From NCBI RefSeq assembly GCF_003651245.1, contig NZ_RAPE01000002.1:868001-932000 (forward strand): DNA of 64,000 nt, given 5' to 3'. This DNA is from Roseovarius spongiae (GTDB lineage: Bacteria > Pseudomonadota > Alphaproteobacteria > Rhodobacterales > Rhodobacteraceae). A program made the position numbers and the translations under genes. The notes under the pieces were generated by a model, which made no database searches, was not told the DNA's origin, and saw only the letters and a program-made list of their open reading frames with translations. Below are positions 1 through 8,301 of the stretch, in pieces (position 1 is the first letter of the stretch; the number at the start of each line of letters is the position of its first letter).

Positions 1-426
1 GCGCGCAACGCGGTGGCCGGCGCGGCGGCCTCCTACAACAACGCCACCATGCCCTGGGTCGTCTTTTCGGACCCGCAGGTGGCCGGGGTCGGCCTGAGCG
101 AAGCGCAGGCGCGCGCGGCCGGGCACGCAGTCGTCACCTCTGTCCTGCCGCTCGATGCCGTGCCCCGTGCCTTGGCGGCCCGCGACACGCGCGGGCTCAT
201 CAAGCTGGTGGCCGAGGCGGGCAGCAAGCGCCTGCTCGGTGCGCAGATCCTTGCCCCCGAGGGTGCCGACAGCATCCAGACGGCCGCGATGGCCCTGAAG
301 GCCGGGCTGACCTACGAGGAGCTGGGCGACACGGTCATGCCCTATCTCACCACGGTCGAAGGGCTGAAGCTGGCCGCGCAGACATTCGAAAAGGACGTGG
401 CCGCACTGTCGTGCTGCGCCGGATGA
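1..426 (+). CDS. merA: Mercuric reductase, C-terminal part (5' end outside window)
   Basis: This is the dimerisation domain of the flavoprotein that reduces Hg(II) to Hg(0) with NADPH in the cytoplasm. The frame is open from base 1, so the catalytic and FAD/NADPH domains lie upstream of the window. Visible hallmarks are the MPWVVFSDPQVAGVG stretch, the MPYLTTVEGLKLAAQTF block containing the active-site tyrosine, and the C-terminal Cys-Cys pair (LSCCAG), which in MerA hands Hg(II) to the buried catalytic cysteines. The stop lies 11 bases before the next gene, so the two form one operon. The Cys-Cys tail separates this from ordinary dihydrolipoamide dehydrogenases. Confidence 0.94.
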   Translation, partial: ARNAVAGAAASYNNATMPWVVFSDPQVAGVGLSEAQARAAGHAVVTSVLPLDAVPRALAARDTRGLIKLVAEAGSKRLLGAQILAPEGADSIQTAAMALKAGLTYEELGDTVMPYLTTVEGLKLAAQTFEKDVAALSCCAG

Positions 427-437
427 AAGGAATTCCC

Positions 438-1784
438 ATGACCGAGACACTCGACCTGATCGTCATCGGCGCCGGCATGGCCGGGATCAACGCCGCTAAG
501 AAATGCAGCAAGGCCGGTTGGTCCGTCGCCATCGTCGATGAGTTGCCCTATGGCGGCACCTGCGCGCTGCGCGGCTGCGACCCCAAGAAGATGCTGCGCG
601 CCGGGGCAGAGGCGGTCGATGCCGCGCGGTTGCTGGCGGGCAAGGGGGTCGCGGGCGAGACCCGGATCGACTGGCCCGCGCTGATGAAGCACAAGGAAAG
701 CTTCACCGACCCGGTGCCCGAGAACATGGAAGAGGGGCTGCGGCAGGCCGGCGTGCGCTGCCTGCACGGCGCCGCCCGCTTCACCGCCGAAGACCGGATC
801 GAGATCGAGGGCCATGGCGGCATCGCGTTCCGCCACGCCCTGATCGCCACTGGCGCCAAGCCGCGCCCGCTGGACTTTCCCGGCGCGGATCGGCTGATCG
901 ACAGCACCGATTTCCTGAACCTGGCCGAGCTGCCGCAGCGCATCGCCTTCGTCGGCGGAGGCTATATCTCGTTCGAGTTCGCGCATATCGCCGCGCGGGC
1001 CGGGGCCGAGGTCACGATCCTCGATCACGGCGCGCGGCAGCTGAAGGCGTTCGATCCGGACCTCGTGGACATGCTGCTGGCGCGCAGCCGCGCGGCGGGG
1101 ATCAAGATCGTCGCGGGTGCCACGCCCGAGCGGATCGAGGCCGCAGGCGAGGGGCATCTCGTGACCTACAGCCAGAACGGCAGCCCCCGGCAGATCGAAG
1201 CCGACCTCGTCGTCCACGGTGCGGGCCGGGTGCCTGCCGTCGACGGGCTGGACCTGAAAGCCGCCGGCATCGAGACCGGACAGGGCGGCGTGAAGGTCAC
1301 GCCCTGGCTGCAATCGACCTCGAACTCCCGCATCTTCGCCGCCGGCGATGCCGCGGCCTCTCCCGGCAAGCCGCTGACGCCGGTGGCCGTCTTCGAAGGC
1401 AGGATCGCCGCCTCGAACATGTTGAAGGGCAAGCGGACAGAGCCGGATTACACCGGGGTTCCGAGCGTCGTCTTCACCATCCCCGAGCTCGCGCGGGTGG
1501 GGATGCTGGAGGAAGAAGCGCGCGAGACCGGGGAGGTGAACGTGTCCTTCACCGACACCTCCGGCTGGTTCTCACAAAAGCGACTGAATGAGACTAACGC
1601 GGGCGCCAGGATCATATCCGCCAAGGACGGCAAGATCCTGGGCGCACATATATTCGGGCCCGATTATGCCGAGCTGATCAATGTCTTTTCGCTGGCGATC
1701 AAGCTGGGGCTCACCGTCGATCAGATCAGGGCGATGCCGGCGGCCTATCCGACGGGGGCGTCCGATATCAGGTCGATGCTGTAA
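438..1784 (+). CDS. FAD/NAD(P)-dependent disulfide oxidoreductase of the mer operon
   Basis: A 448-residue pyridine-nucleotide disulfide reductase related to glutathione and mercuric reductases. The N-terminal FAD fold GAGMAG is at residues 11-16, the redox-active pair is C42-ALRG-C47, and a second nucleotide-binding motif GGGYIS follows in mid-protein. ATG 438 is chosen because GAAAGGA lies just upstream; an in-frame ATG at 411 would run back into merA. The C-terminal His-Pro of glutathione reductase, which activates the thiol, is replaced by Tyr-Pro (AYPTGAS), so the substrate is probably not glutathione. There is no Cys-Cys tail and no HMA domain. Its place behind merA suggests a thiol-redox or metal-reduction role; the true substrate is unknown. 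Confidence 0.85.
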   Translation: MTETLDLIVIGAGMAGINAAKKCSKAGWSVAIVDELPYGGTCALRGCDPKKMLRAGAEAVDAARLLAGKGVAGETRIDWPALMKHKESFTDPVPENMEEGLRQAGVRCLHGAARFTAEDRIEIEGHGGIAFRHALIATGAKPRPLDFPGADRLIDSTDFLNLAELPQRIAFVGGGYISFEFAHIAARAGAEVTILDHGARQLKAFDPDLVDMLLARSRAAGIKIVAGATPERIEAAGEGHLVTYSQNGSPRQIEADLVVHGAGRVPAVDGLDLKAAGIETGQGGVKVTPWLQSTSNSRIFAAGDAAASPGKPLTPVAVFEGRIAASNMLKGKRTEPDYTGVPSVVFTIPELARVGMLEEEARETGEVNVSFTDTSGWFSQKRLNETNAGARIISAKDGKILGAHIFGPDYAELINVFSLAIKLGLTVDQIRAMPAAYPTGASDIRSML

Positions 1785-1941
1785 GGGGGGCATCCGGCAG
1801 ACTGTCAGGCACCATGCGACGCCGACGCCCCGCGCCACAACCCGGTGCAAGGTCCGGGCGGCGAGCGGCATCACGAACATGTGCGGATAAGGGCTTGCGA
1901 TCATTGGCTTTCGGGTTGGCGATTGCTTCGCCTTTCATGAA

Positions 1942-1958
1942 AGGTTCCGTCGGAACCT
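1942..1958. promoter_or_regulatory. Perfect 7-3-7 inverted repeat upstream of the membrane protein gene
   Basis: AGGTTCC-GTC-GGAACCT is a perfect dyad 30 bases before the GTG start at 1989, inside the 204-base gap after the mer-type oxidoreductase gene. Its size and position fit an operator. No T-run follows, so it is not an intrinsic terminator. The rest of the gap shows no other feature. The binding protein is not known. Confidence 0.35.
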
Positions 1959-1988
1959 CCTGGCAATGAGACGAGATAGACACTTCGC

Positions 1989-3077
1989 GTGACCGATCCC
2001 CATACTCCGCGAAACCAAAGCGCTGACAGCGGTTCGGCTGCCCCAGGACGCGCGACAGGAAGGCTTCTGAAGCGTTGGCTGCCGCCCTTGCTGGGCGGCG
2101 TCCTGGCGCTTTTTCTGGTATTCTGGCTCTACCGGGATCTTGATGTCGGCCGCTTCCTGGAAGGTCTCGGCGAGGCGCGCGCCGGCTGGGTCGCGGTGCT
2201 TGCCGGAACGATCCTGCTCGAGCAGCTTCTGAATGGATGGAAATGGCGCCAGATCCTGCATGACGTGAAACCCGTCCGCACCTTGCGGCTGACCGGCGCG
2301 CTGCTGGCCGGTTACGGCGCCAACGTGCTGGTGCCCCTGGGAATCAGCCCGCTGGTGCGGTCCTGGCTTGTCGCGCGGAGGGAGGGGTTGAAGATGGGCA
2401 CTGTCCTGACCACGACGATCATCGCACGCTTCATCGACGGTGTGGTTTTCGCGCTCTTCGCCGGGTTGGTGGCGATGGCGGGGCAGGTCCCGCGGATCGA
2501 AGGTAATCTGGAACTGGGGCTCGCTGTCGCGGGGGCGGTGAACTTCACCCTTTTCGGGCTGGCGCTTTGGGCGATCTATCGCTTTCGAGAGCTGTTCGCG
2601 GGCGAAGGCCCGCTGGTCTGCCGGGTGTTTGATCGGATCGCAGAGCTGCTCCGTGCGAACGGGGCGGCGCTTCGCGGCGCACTTTGCGCGGGCGTCGTCT
2701 GGCCACGCTCCCGCCTGCACCGCAGCTATGTCGTCGTCGGTGCCGTTCTGGCCAAACTCGTCGCCGCCAGCCATTATCTCTGGGCCGGTCTGGCCGTCGG
2801 GGTGGTGCTGTCTCCCTTCGATTACCTCTTCTTGATGGTGTTCGCCGGTTTCTCGCTCGTGCTGTCGCGCTTCGTGCGCGTGCCGGGCGGTTTCATCATC
2901 GGCTCGGCGCTGGCATTCGAGCTTCTGGGCGTGCCCGAGGAGCAGGCGCTTCTGATGATCCTGTTTAACTGGATGCTGTCGATCACGCTCGTGGTGGGGT
3001 TCGGGTTGATCGTTCTGTGGCAATCCGGCCTCGACATCCGCAGGGCGCAGCGCGAGACGGCGGATATGAACGTCTGA
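1989..3077 (+). CDS. Polytopic membrane protein, lysylphosphatidylglycerol-synthase TM / flippase-like (UPF0104) family
   Basis: A 362-residue protein starting at GTG. After a soluble N-terminus of about 30 residues it has roughly eight hydrophobic segments. The first carries LLGGVLALFLVFWLY, the second the WKW motif, then a glycine-rich stretch and LGISPLVRSWLVARREG with a following TTTIIARFIDG, typical of the membrane domain shared by MprF-type flippases and YbhN. No synthase domain is attached. In related proteins this domain moves or senses lipids; the specific role here is not known. The gene ends 10 bases before an inserted IS3-family element and is not disrupted by it. Confidence 0.7.
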   Translation: MTDPHTPRNQSADSGSAAPGRATGRLLKRWLPPLLGGVLALFLVFWLYRDLDVGRFLEGLGEARAGWVAVLAGTILLEQLLNGWKWRQILHDVKPVRTLRLTGALLAGYGANVLVPLGISPLVRSWLVARREGLKMGTVLTTTIIARFIDGVVFALFAGLVAMAGQVPRIEGNLELGLAVAGAVNFTLFGLALWAIYRFRELFAGEGPLVCRVFDRIAELLRANGAALRGALCAGVVWPRSRLHRSYVVVGAVLAKLVAASHYLWAGLAVGVVLSPFDYLFLMVFAGFSLVLSRFVRVPGGFIIGSALAFELLGVPEEQALLMILFNWMLSITLVVGFGLIVLWQSGLDIRRAQRETADMNV

Positions 3078-3136
3078 GATGACCGCATGTATCGACCCAG
3101 TGAAAACCTGCTCATGCTACAACGAGGAAGGTAGCG

Positions 3137-3454
3137 ATGAGTGTGACGATGGAAGATGGGATCAAGCGATGGACCGCGAAGCGCAAGAGCGCGCTCGTGG
3201 TGGAGATCATCCAGGGCAAGACGAGCGTGTCGGAGGCAAGCCGCGCCCACGATCTCGCGCCGTCCGAGATCGAGGGCTGGGTCGATGACGCGAAGAAGGG
3301 CATGGAGAACGCGCTGCGGACGAACCCGCTCGATGTGCGCCAGCAATACGAGAAGCAGCTGAAGGACCTACAGGAAGCCTACGGCGAAGCCATGCTGGAG
3401 CTCCGGGCGCGAAAAAAGCTCCAGGCCCTCATGGAGCGGGAGGACGGCAATTGA
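3137..3454 (+). CDS. IS3-family transposase OrfA
   Basis: A 105-residue DNA-binding subunit with an N-terminal helix-turn-helix (KRKSALVVEIIQGKTSVSEASRAHDLAPSE begins at about residue 15) that recognises the IS ends, and a charged helical C-terminus. The codons AAA-AAG at 3413-3418, preceded by A, form a slippery heptamer in phase. Slipping by -1 there joins the orfB frame, which is open from that point. The stop codon overlaps the TTG start of orfB, so coupling by termination-reinitiation is also possible. Confidence 0.9.
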   Translation: MSVTMEDGIKRWTAKRKSALVVEIIQGKTSVSEASRAHDLAPSEIEGWVDDAKKGMENALRTNPLDVRQQYEKQLKDLQEAYGEAMLELRARKKLQALMEREDGN

Positions 3455-4272
3455 TCCGGACGCTTCATGAGGGCCTGCGCGACGACGGGATCGCCGTTCC
3501 GCTGACCAAGCTGTGCGCGTGGTTCGGGGTGCCGAGGCGGACGGTCTACTACCGGCCAACCAAGGCGCCGCCGAAGATCGATCCCGCCTTTGCCGGACCG
3601 ATCAAGGCGCTGATCGAGGCCGAGCCCTCCTTCGGCTACCGCACCGTCGCCTGGCTGCTCGGGTTCAACAAGAACACGGTCCAGCGGATCTTCCAATCGA
3701 AGGGCTGGCAGGTCCGCAAGCGCCCCGTCGGCGCACGGCCCCGCATCGAGGCGATGCCGTCGGTGGCCCAGGCGCCCAACGAGCGATGGGCGACCGATCT
3801 CTGCCGCGTCTGGACCGGCAAGGACCGGTGGGTGACGCTCGCGCTCGTCATGGACTGTCACACGCGCGAGCTGCTCGGCTGGCACCTGTCCAAGAGTGGG
3901 AAAGCGTCGACCCCGGTCGCCGCGCTCGAACAGGCGCTCATCACCCGGTTCGGCACGCTCGGCCGCGTCGACACGGAGTTCCTCCTGCGCAGCGACAACG
4001 GGCTCGTCTTCACCAGCCGGGATTACACAAAGATGGTCCGCAGCTACGGCCTGCGCCAAGAGTTCATCACGCCGCATTGTCCGCAGCAGAACGGCATGAT
4101 GGAGCGCCTGATCCGGTCGCTGAAAGAGCAGTGCGTGCATCGGCAGCGCTTCGAGAGCCTCGCCCACGCGAGCCGCGCCATCGGCGACTGGATCGCTTTC
4201 TACAACACCCGCCGACCGCATCAGGCGCTCGGCATGAAGACACCCGCCGCGACGTTCGAATTAGCGGCTTAA
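3451..4272 (+). CDS. IS3-family transposase OrfB (DDE integrase catalytic domain)
   Basis: A 273-residue protein with the DDE catalytic triad in order: Asp in ATDLCRVW, Asp in LRSDNGLVF, and Glu in NGMMERLIRSLKE. The HPQ-like tail motif is NTRRPHQALGMKTP. The N-terminus has the HTH_21-type stretch PSFGYRTVAWLLG. It starts at TTG, overlapping the orfA stop by 4 bases; the functional transposase is probably the frameshifted OrfAB. Length and motifs are normal, so it should be active. Confidence 0.93.
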   Translation: MIRTLHEGLRDDGIAVPLTKLCAWFGVPRRTVYYRPTKAPPKIDPAFAGPIKALIEAEPSFGYRTVAWLLGFNKNTVQRIFQSKGWQVRKRPVGARPRIEAMPSVAQAPNERWATDLCRVWTGKDRWVTLALVMDCHTRELLGWHLSKSGKASTPVAALEQALITRFGTLGRVDTEFLLRSDNGLVFTSRDYTKMVRSYGLRQEFITPHCPQQNGMMERLIRSLKEQCVHRQRFESLAHASRAIGDWIAFYNTRRPHQALGMKTPAATFELAA

Positions 4273-4468
4273 CCTGAGCAGATTCCGCTGGGTCGATACA
4301 CGCAGGCGCACCCGTTTCTTGCGGGCGGCGAGCAACGAAGATCCGGGGTCCCGCCGATTTGGCTACGAGCGACGTGGCCATCGCGGTGCCGTATCGTCCA
4401 CCGCTCCGACAGCGGCGCGTTCTACTGGTCCGGCAGCCGAACTCGGAACCCCCGCCGCCGCGCGGCCG

Positions 4469-5962
4469 TCAGCTGACGGTGAACTGGCCCATCATGCCGG
4501 AATCCTCATGCTCCAGGATATGGCAATGATACATGAACGGCGCCTCGACACTCGCCGGCTGGTCGAACCGAACGAGGATTTCGGTGCTGTTCTCCACCCA
4601 GACCACATCCTTCATCCCCGTCTCACCGAATTCGACGGGCCTGCCGTTCCGGCTCAGCACCTGGAAAGAGGTTCCGTGCACGTGAAAGGGATGGGACATC
4701 ATGTCGGCGGTGATTTCCCAGATCTCGGTTTCGCCAAGGCGCAGTTGTTGGTCGATCCGCCCCATGTCATAGCTTTGCCCGTTGATGCCAAGCTTCGGCC
4801 GCCCGCCGAACATGCCGCGCATCATCCCCATGCCCATCATCATGTTGAGCTGGAACCGCCGCCGGCGGACGGGTTCGCCGTACGTCGGAAGATGCGCGCC
4901 GCGCAGTTCCCGCGGCAGTGTGGTGACGGCGGCAGGCCGGCTGCGGTCAACCTCGATATCGAGAACGCGAAAGACGCCGTTCCGGGTGTCCGGGCCAGAA
5001 CCACCCCCCATCATGCCGCCCATCATGCCCCCGCCCATCATGCCGCCCATCATCTGCACCGGGACATCCTGCGAAACGAGGCGCCCGCCCGCGCCATCCG
5101 AGAAGTCGACAAGGATCTCTGCCCGTTCGGCCGGCGCAAGCTGAAGCTGTTTGCGCGGCACAGGTGCCGGCAAGAGACCGGCGTCGCTGGCGATCTGGTG
5201 GAACCGCCGGTCGTCGTCGAAGCTGAAGACGTAAACCCTGGAATTGGACGCATTCAGCAGGCGAAAGCGCACCAGTCCTTGCGGGACCCGAACCGCGGGG
5301 TCGAGCGCGCCGTTCACGACGATCCGGTCGCCCCTGAAACCCTGCATCGCGGCCATGCCGCCGTCATCATATTCCAAGGCTCCGCGACGGGTGAAAGCCT
5401 TGTCCTGAACGATAAGGGGAATGTCGTCGACGCCGTAATCCGAGGGCAGGGCGCCCGAGGCCGTGTCGTCGTCCTCGATCAGCAGCATCCCGGCGAGCCC
5501 GCGATAGACCTGGTCGCCGGTGCGGCCATGGGGGTGTGAGTGATACCAGAAGGTGCCGGCCGGCTGATCGATGTCCAGCGCCTGCTCAAGCTTTTGGCCC
5601 GGGGCGATCAGCGATTGCGGGCCGCCGTCCTGCCGGCCCGGGACGTGCAGACCGTGCCAATGCGCCGTGATCGCGCTGTCCAGATGGTTCTGAGCAGTCA
5701 GACGCGCTGTGCGGCCGCGCCGCATCCGCAGGGTCGGCCCCAGGTAATCCTGAGACCAGCCCAGGGTGCGGGCTGCGATACCTTCTGTGAAACGGTGCGT
5801 TCCGGGGATGGCTTCCAACCGGTTGCCAGCTTCGTCACCTACGTCCATGAGCGGGGGAATTGGCAGCATCGCACCGACAATCACCTGCGCCTGAGCGCGC
5901 CCGACAAGGGCGGGAGCGGCGATGGCTGCAAGCGAATGCTGCATGAACCTGCGTCGGTGCAT
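4469..5962 (-). CDS. Multicopper oxidase, CueO/CopA type, Tat-exported
   Basis: A periplasmic cuprous oxidase candidate of 497 residues. The N-terminus has a twin-arginine signal (HRRRFMQ followed by an Ala-rich segment ending in AQA). All four copper motifs are present: HWHGLH near residue 102, HSHPHG near 142, HPFHVHG near 425, and HCHILEHEDSGM near 480, including the axial Met of the type 1 site. Two Met-Gly-rich loops (about 305-320 and 374-385) resemble the Met-rich copper-binding region of CueO. ATG 5962 is preferred over the upstream GTG because AAGGG lies before it. It is divergent from the CBS gene. Copper detoxification is inferred from the family and the metal-rich surroundings. 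Confidence 0.93.
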   Translation of the reverse strand: MHRRRFMQHSLAAIAAPALVGRAQAQVIVGAMLPIPPLMDVGDEAGNRLEAIPGTHRFTEGIAARTLGWSQDYLGPTLRMRRGRTARLTAQNHLDSAITAHWHGLHVPGRQDGGPQSLIAPGQKLEQALDIDQPAGTFWYHSHPHGRTGDQVYRGLAGMLLIEDDDTASGALPSDYGVDDIPLIVQDKAFTRRGALEYDDGGMAAMQGFRGDRIVVNGALDPAVRVPQGLVRFRLLNASNSRVYVFSFDDDRRFHQIASDAGLLPAPVPRKQLQLAPAERAEILVDFSDGAGGRLVSQDVPVQMMGGMMGGGMMGGMMGGGSGPDTRNGVFRVLDIEVDRSRPAAVTTLPRELRGAHLPTYGEPVRRRRFQLNMMMGMGMMRGMFGGRPKLGINGQSYDMGRIDQQLRLGETEIWEITADMMSHPFHVHGTSFQVLSRNGRPVEFGETGMKDVVWVENSTEILVRFDQPASVEAPFMYHCHILEHEDSGMMGQFTVS

Positions 5963-6178
5963 CACGATTTCCCTTCCCGTTTCCTGAAGCGCTGGCGCTC
6001 CCCGCGTAGATATTAGGTTCTCCGCGTCGTCTTACGACCAATACGCGATCGGCTTATCGCCTAAAATTCGCCCGAGCCGTTTCCGGCAGCCCTCGCAAGT
6101 TCTTGCCGATCATCCCCGCCGTGGAAACAAACACCTAAGATTCGTCGTTTTCCAATTGTGGAACCGAAGGAGGATACC

Positions 6179-6610
6179 ATGCAAGTTCACGAGATCATGA
6201 CGAGCAATCCGACCTGTTGCGGGGCCGATGCAACGATTCAGGATGCAGCGAAGCTCATGGCCGACGGGTCTGTAGGGTCCATTCCCGTCATCAACGATAC
6301 GGGCGAGCCGGTCGGCATAGTCACCGATCGCGATATCTGCTGTGGTGCGGTCGCGCAGGGCAAGGGAGCGGAGACAAAGGTGTCCGAGGTCATGTCCAAG
6401 GATGTGCTGACGACCTCACCGGAAGAGGACGTCGAGGGCTGCTGCGACAAGATGGAAGAGAAACAGGTCCGTCGCGCCGTCGTCACCGATGCCGATGGAA
6501 AATGTTGCGGTATGGTCGCCCAGGCGGATGTCGCAAGAGCCGCCAGCGGGCCGGAAACGGCTGAACTGGTGCAGGAAGTTTCGCGCCCCGCGAAAAGCGG
6601 GTGCTGCTGA
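6179..6610 (+). CDS. CBS-domain pair protein with five vicinal Cys-Cys pairs
   Basis: A 143-residue cytoplasmic protein made of two CBS motifs. The first is IMTSNP to GIVTDRDI, the second VMSKDV to GMVAQADV. CBS pairs usually sense adenine nucleotides. The unusual feature is Cys-Cys at residues 13-14, 54-55, 88-89, 109-110 and 142-143, the last being the C-terminus. Such pairs can bind soft metals such as Cu(I), Hg(II) or Zn(II). ATG 6179 is chosen because AAGGAGGA ends 4 bases before it; a GTG at 6158 has no such site. It lies between copper and mercury genes and is divergent from the multicopper oxidase. Metal sensing or buffering is an inference. Confidence 0.88.
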   Translation: MQVHEIMTSNPTCCGADATIQDAAKLMADGSVGSIPVINDTGEPVGIVTDRDICCGAVAQGKGAETKVSEVMSKDVLTTSPEEDVEGCCDKMEEKQVRRAVVTDADGKCCGMVAQADVARAASGPETAELVQEVSRPAKSGCC

Positions 6611-6765
6611 GCGATCCTGCTCGCAACGTTCATCCGGTGCCGTGGCCGACTGCGATTATGGCGCCTTCGTCCGGCTGAAGCCACAAGTCTCGTGACGCAG
6701 GCTTGATGGTGAATGTCGAGGGCGTTTGAATCGCCTTGGGCTTGTCGGAGGCTGATTTTTGTTAG

Positions 6766-6906
<141 letters not shown>

Positions 6907-7109
6907 TGACCCTTCGAGCCTGGCCGTCTGAGATCGCTCCAATCGTTTCGACGGGCACCTTTCGGATGACTATTCGAGTATCCGTCGCCAATCCGTGCCG
7001 CGCGCCGTGTGAACCCCACTCGCGGGCAGGATCGCACGTAAACCTCCTGCTCGGGCTTTGGTGATCAATCGGTATCCATCCGGGGATACCGGCGGATACT
7101 CGAGGGGGC

Positions 7110-7485
7110 TAATCAGATAACCGCTTGAGCCACCTGCCCAATTCCACCGCGCTCGATCCGACTGACCCGGACTACGTCAGAAGGAAATTGACCTCGAGCG
7201 GGCCCTGAAGGACCGGGTGCGCGCCGAGCTGGGCCTTCCCGAAAAACAGACAGAAGAGAATCCGCCGCTCGCCGCGCATGCGCGCAATCACGGTATCTCC
7301 CCCGATTACATGCTGCCCGAGCCAACAGATAGCCCCAACGATGGTCGTCACGACGACGCCGACATCCAGACACCCCTCCTTCCAGAGCGGCCCGACCGGA
7401 TGGGGCGCCCCCTCCATGCCCGCGGTCATGCCTTCCATCGCGAGACCGGCGTCAACGTGCTCCACGCGATCTTCGGTATCCTGAA
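7110..7485 (+). pseudogene. Fragment of a DUF4011-type superfamily I helicase gene
   Basis: The frame beginning near KEIDLERALKDRVRAELGL and running through HDDADIQTPLLPE to ETGVNVLHAIFGILK resembles the N-terminal DUF4011 region of large helicase-like proteins, in which an 'IQT-LL-P' motif and a 'G-N-LH-AFG-L' motif are spaced this way. No helicase motifs follow; the similarity breaks off into an IS66 fragment. The gene is therefore a short relic. The identification is by recalled motif pattern and is tentative. Confidence 0.45.
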
Positions 7486-7489
7486 GCCC

Positions 7490-7930
7490 GGCTCGACACG
7501 GTGCCGTCGCTTGCGAAGGGTGGAGCGCGCGCGGCCCGGCTCCGGACCTATGTCCGAGACGATCGCCCCTTCGCAGGTGGTGCGCCACCGGCCGCGCTGT
7601 TCCACTTCTCCCGCGACTGGAAGATGGCCCACCCCAACCGGCATCTCGCCGGCTGGCAGGGCATTTTGCAGGCCGATACCTACGGCGGTTGCAACGACCA
7701 CTATCGCGGAGACCGTGATCCCAACCCGGTGAGCCGCGCGCTCTGCTGAAGCCATGCCCGACGCAAGTTCTTCGAACTCGCCGACATCACGGGGAATGTC
7801 CGGAAGGGCAAACCCGCCCACGACATATCGCCTGTCGCGCTGGAGGCGGTGGCAATGATCGACGCCATCTTCGACATCGAACGCCAGATCAACGGGCTGG
7901 ACGCCGCATCGCGGCTCAAGGCCCCGCAAC
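7490..7930 (+). pseudogene. IS66-family transposase (TnpC) fragment with nonsense mutation
   Basis: The sequence encodes the catalytic-core stretch of IS66 transposases: TYVRDDRPFAGGAPPAALF, then HPNRHLAGWQGILQADTYGG, then RRKFFELADITGNVRKGKPA, then ISPVALEAVAMIDAIFDIER. A TGA at 7747-7749 stands where the family has the Trp of ALCWAHARRKF, in the same frame, so a single base change killed the gene. Both the N-terminal zinc-finger part and the C-terminus are missing. At about 7930 it runs directly into an unrelated fragment in the same frame. Confidence 0.8.
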
Positions 7931-8231
7931 GGCTGTTCCGTCGGCTGGCCCCCGGCGATTCCACCGAATGGAAACTGGTGATGGACCAAGGACAGACCGC
8001 TGAATACCGCATGGTCCTCGAAGGCGGGCGTGCGACTTCGACCTGCACGGCCACAGCAGCGGCAATTCTGTGACCTGCGAGAAAGGCTGTGGCCCAACCG
8101 GGGCTTAGGGCGAGATCGTCGCGGAGTTCGACGGCCAGCACGGGTGGTTTTGGCGTAATCTCGACAGCTCTGACGTGACAGTCACGGTGCAGATGCGCGG
8201 CGGATACGCCGAGTTCAAGGACGCCAGGTGA
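7930..8231 (+). pseudogene. C-terminal fragment of a 'transmembrane anchor' type periplasmic protein
   Basis: The piece reads GDSTEWKLVMDQGQTAEYRM, then (after a frame change near 8036) DLHGHSSGNSVTCEKG, an in-frame TAG near 8105, then IVAEFDGQHGWFWRNLDSSD and VTVTVQMRGGYAEFKDAR before a stop at 8231. This is the C-terminal beta-rich domain of proteins often annotated as transmembrane anchor proteins in heavy-metal efflux clusters. The frameshift, the stop and the missing membrane segment make it a pseudogene. It hints that an efflux cluster once stood here. Confidence 0.6.
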
Positions 8232-8301
8232 GCAGAGGGAGCCGCCATTCGCCGGATGCTGAGCGAATGACGGCTGACGCCCCAGCTGCCGAGCCGCCGC
8301 G

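Larger units (their letters stand above)
3088..4300 (+). mobile_element. Complete IS3-family insertion sequence, 1213 bp
   Basis: The element has matching ends. The left end starts TGTATCGACCCAG and continues to a CTGCTCA block. The right end, read inward on the other strand, starts with the same 13 bases and reaches CTGCTCA one base earlier. It is flanked by a 4-bp direct repeat CGCA (3084-3087 and 4301-4304), which is the target duplication. It encodes overlapping orfA and orfB with an A-AAA-AAG slippery site at 3412-3418, in phase for a -1 frameshift to an OrfAB fusion. All parts look intact, so this insertion seems recent. Confidence 0.93.

Noticed and set aside
1935..3023. 362-codon open frame on the minus strand
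   Set aside because: Antisense to the membrane protein gene; very hydrophilic and without motifs.
4301..4468. Possible second transposase scrap after the first IS
   Set aside because: A short HRSDSG-like string appears in one frame, but nothing else around it fits a transposase.
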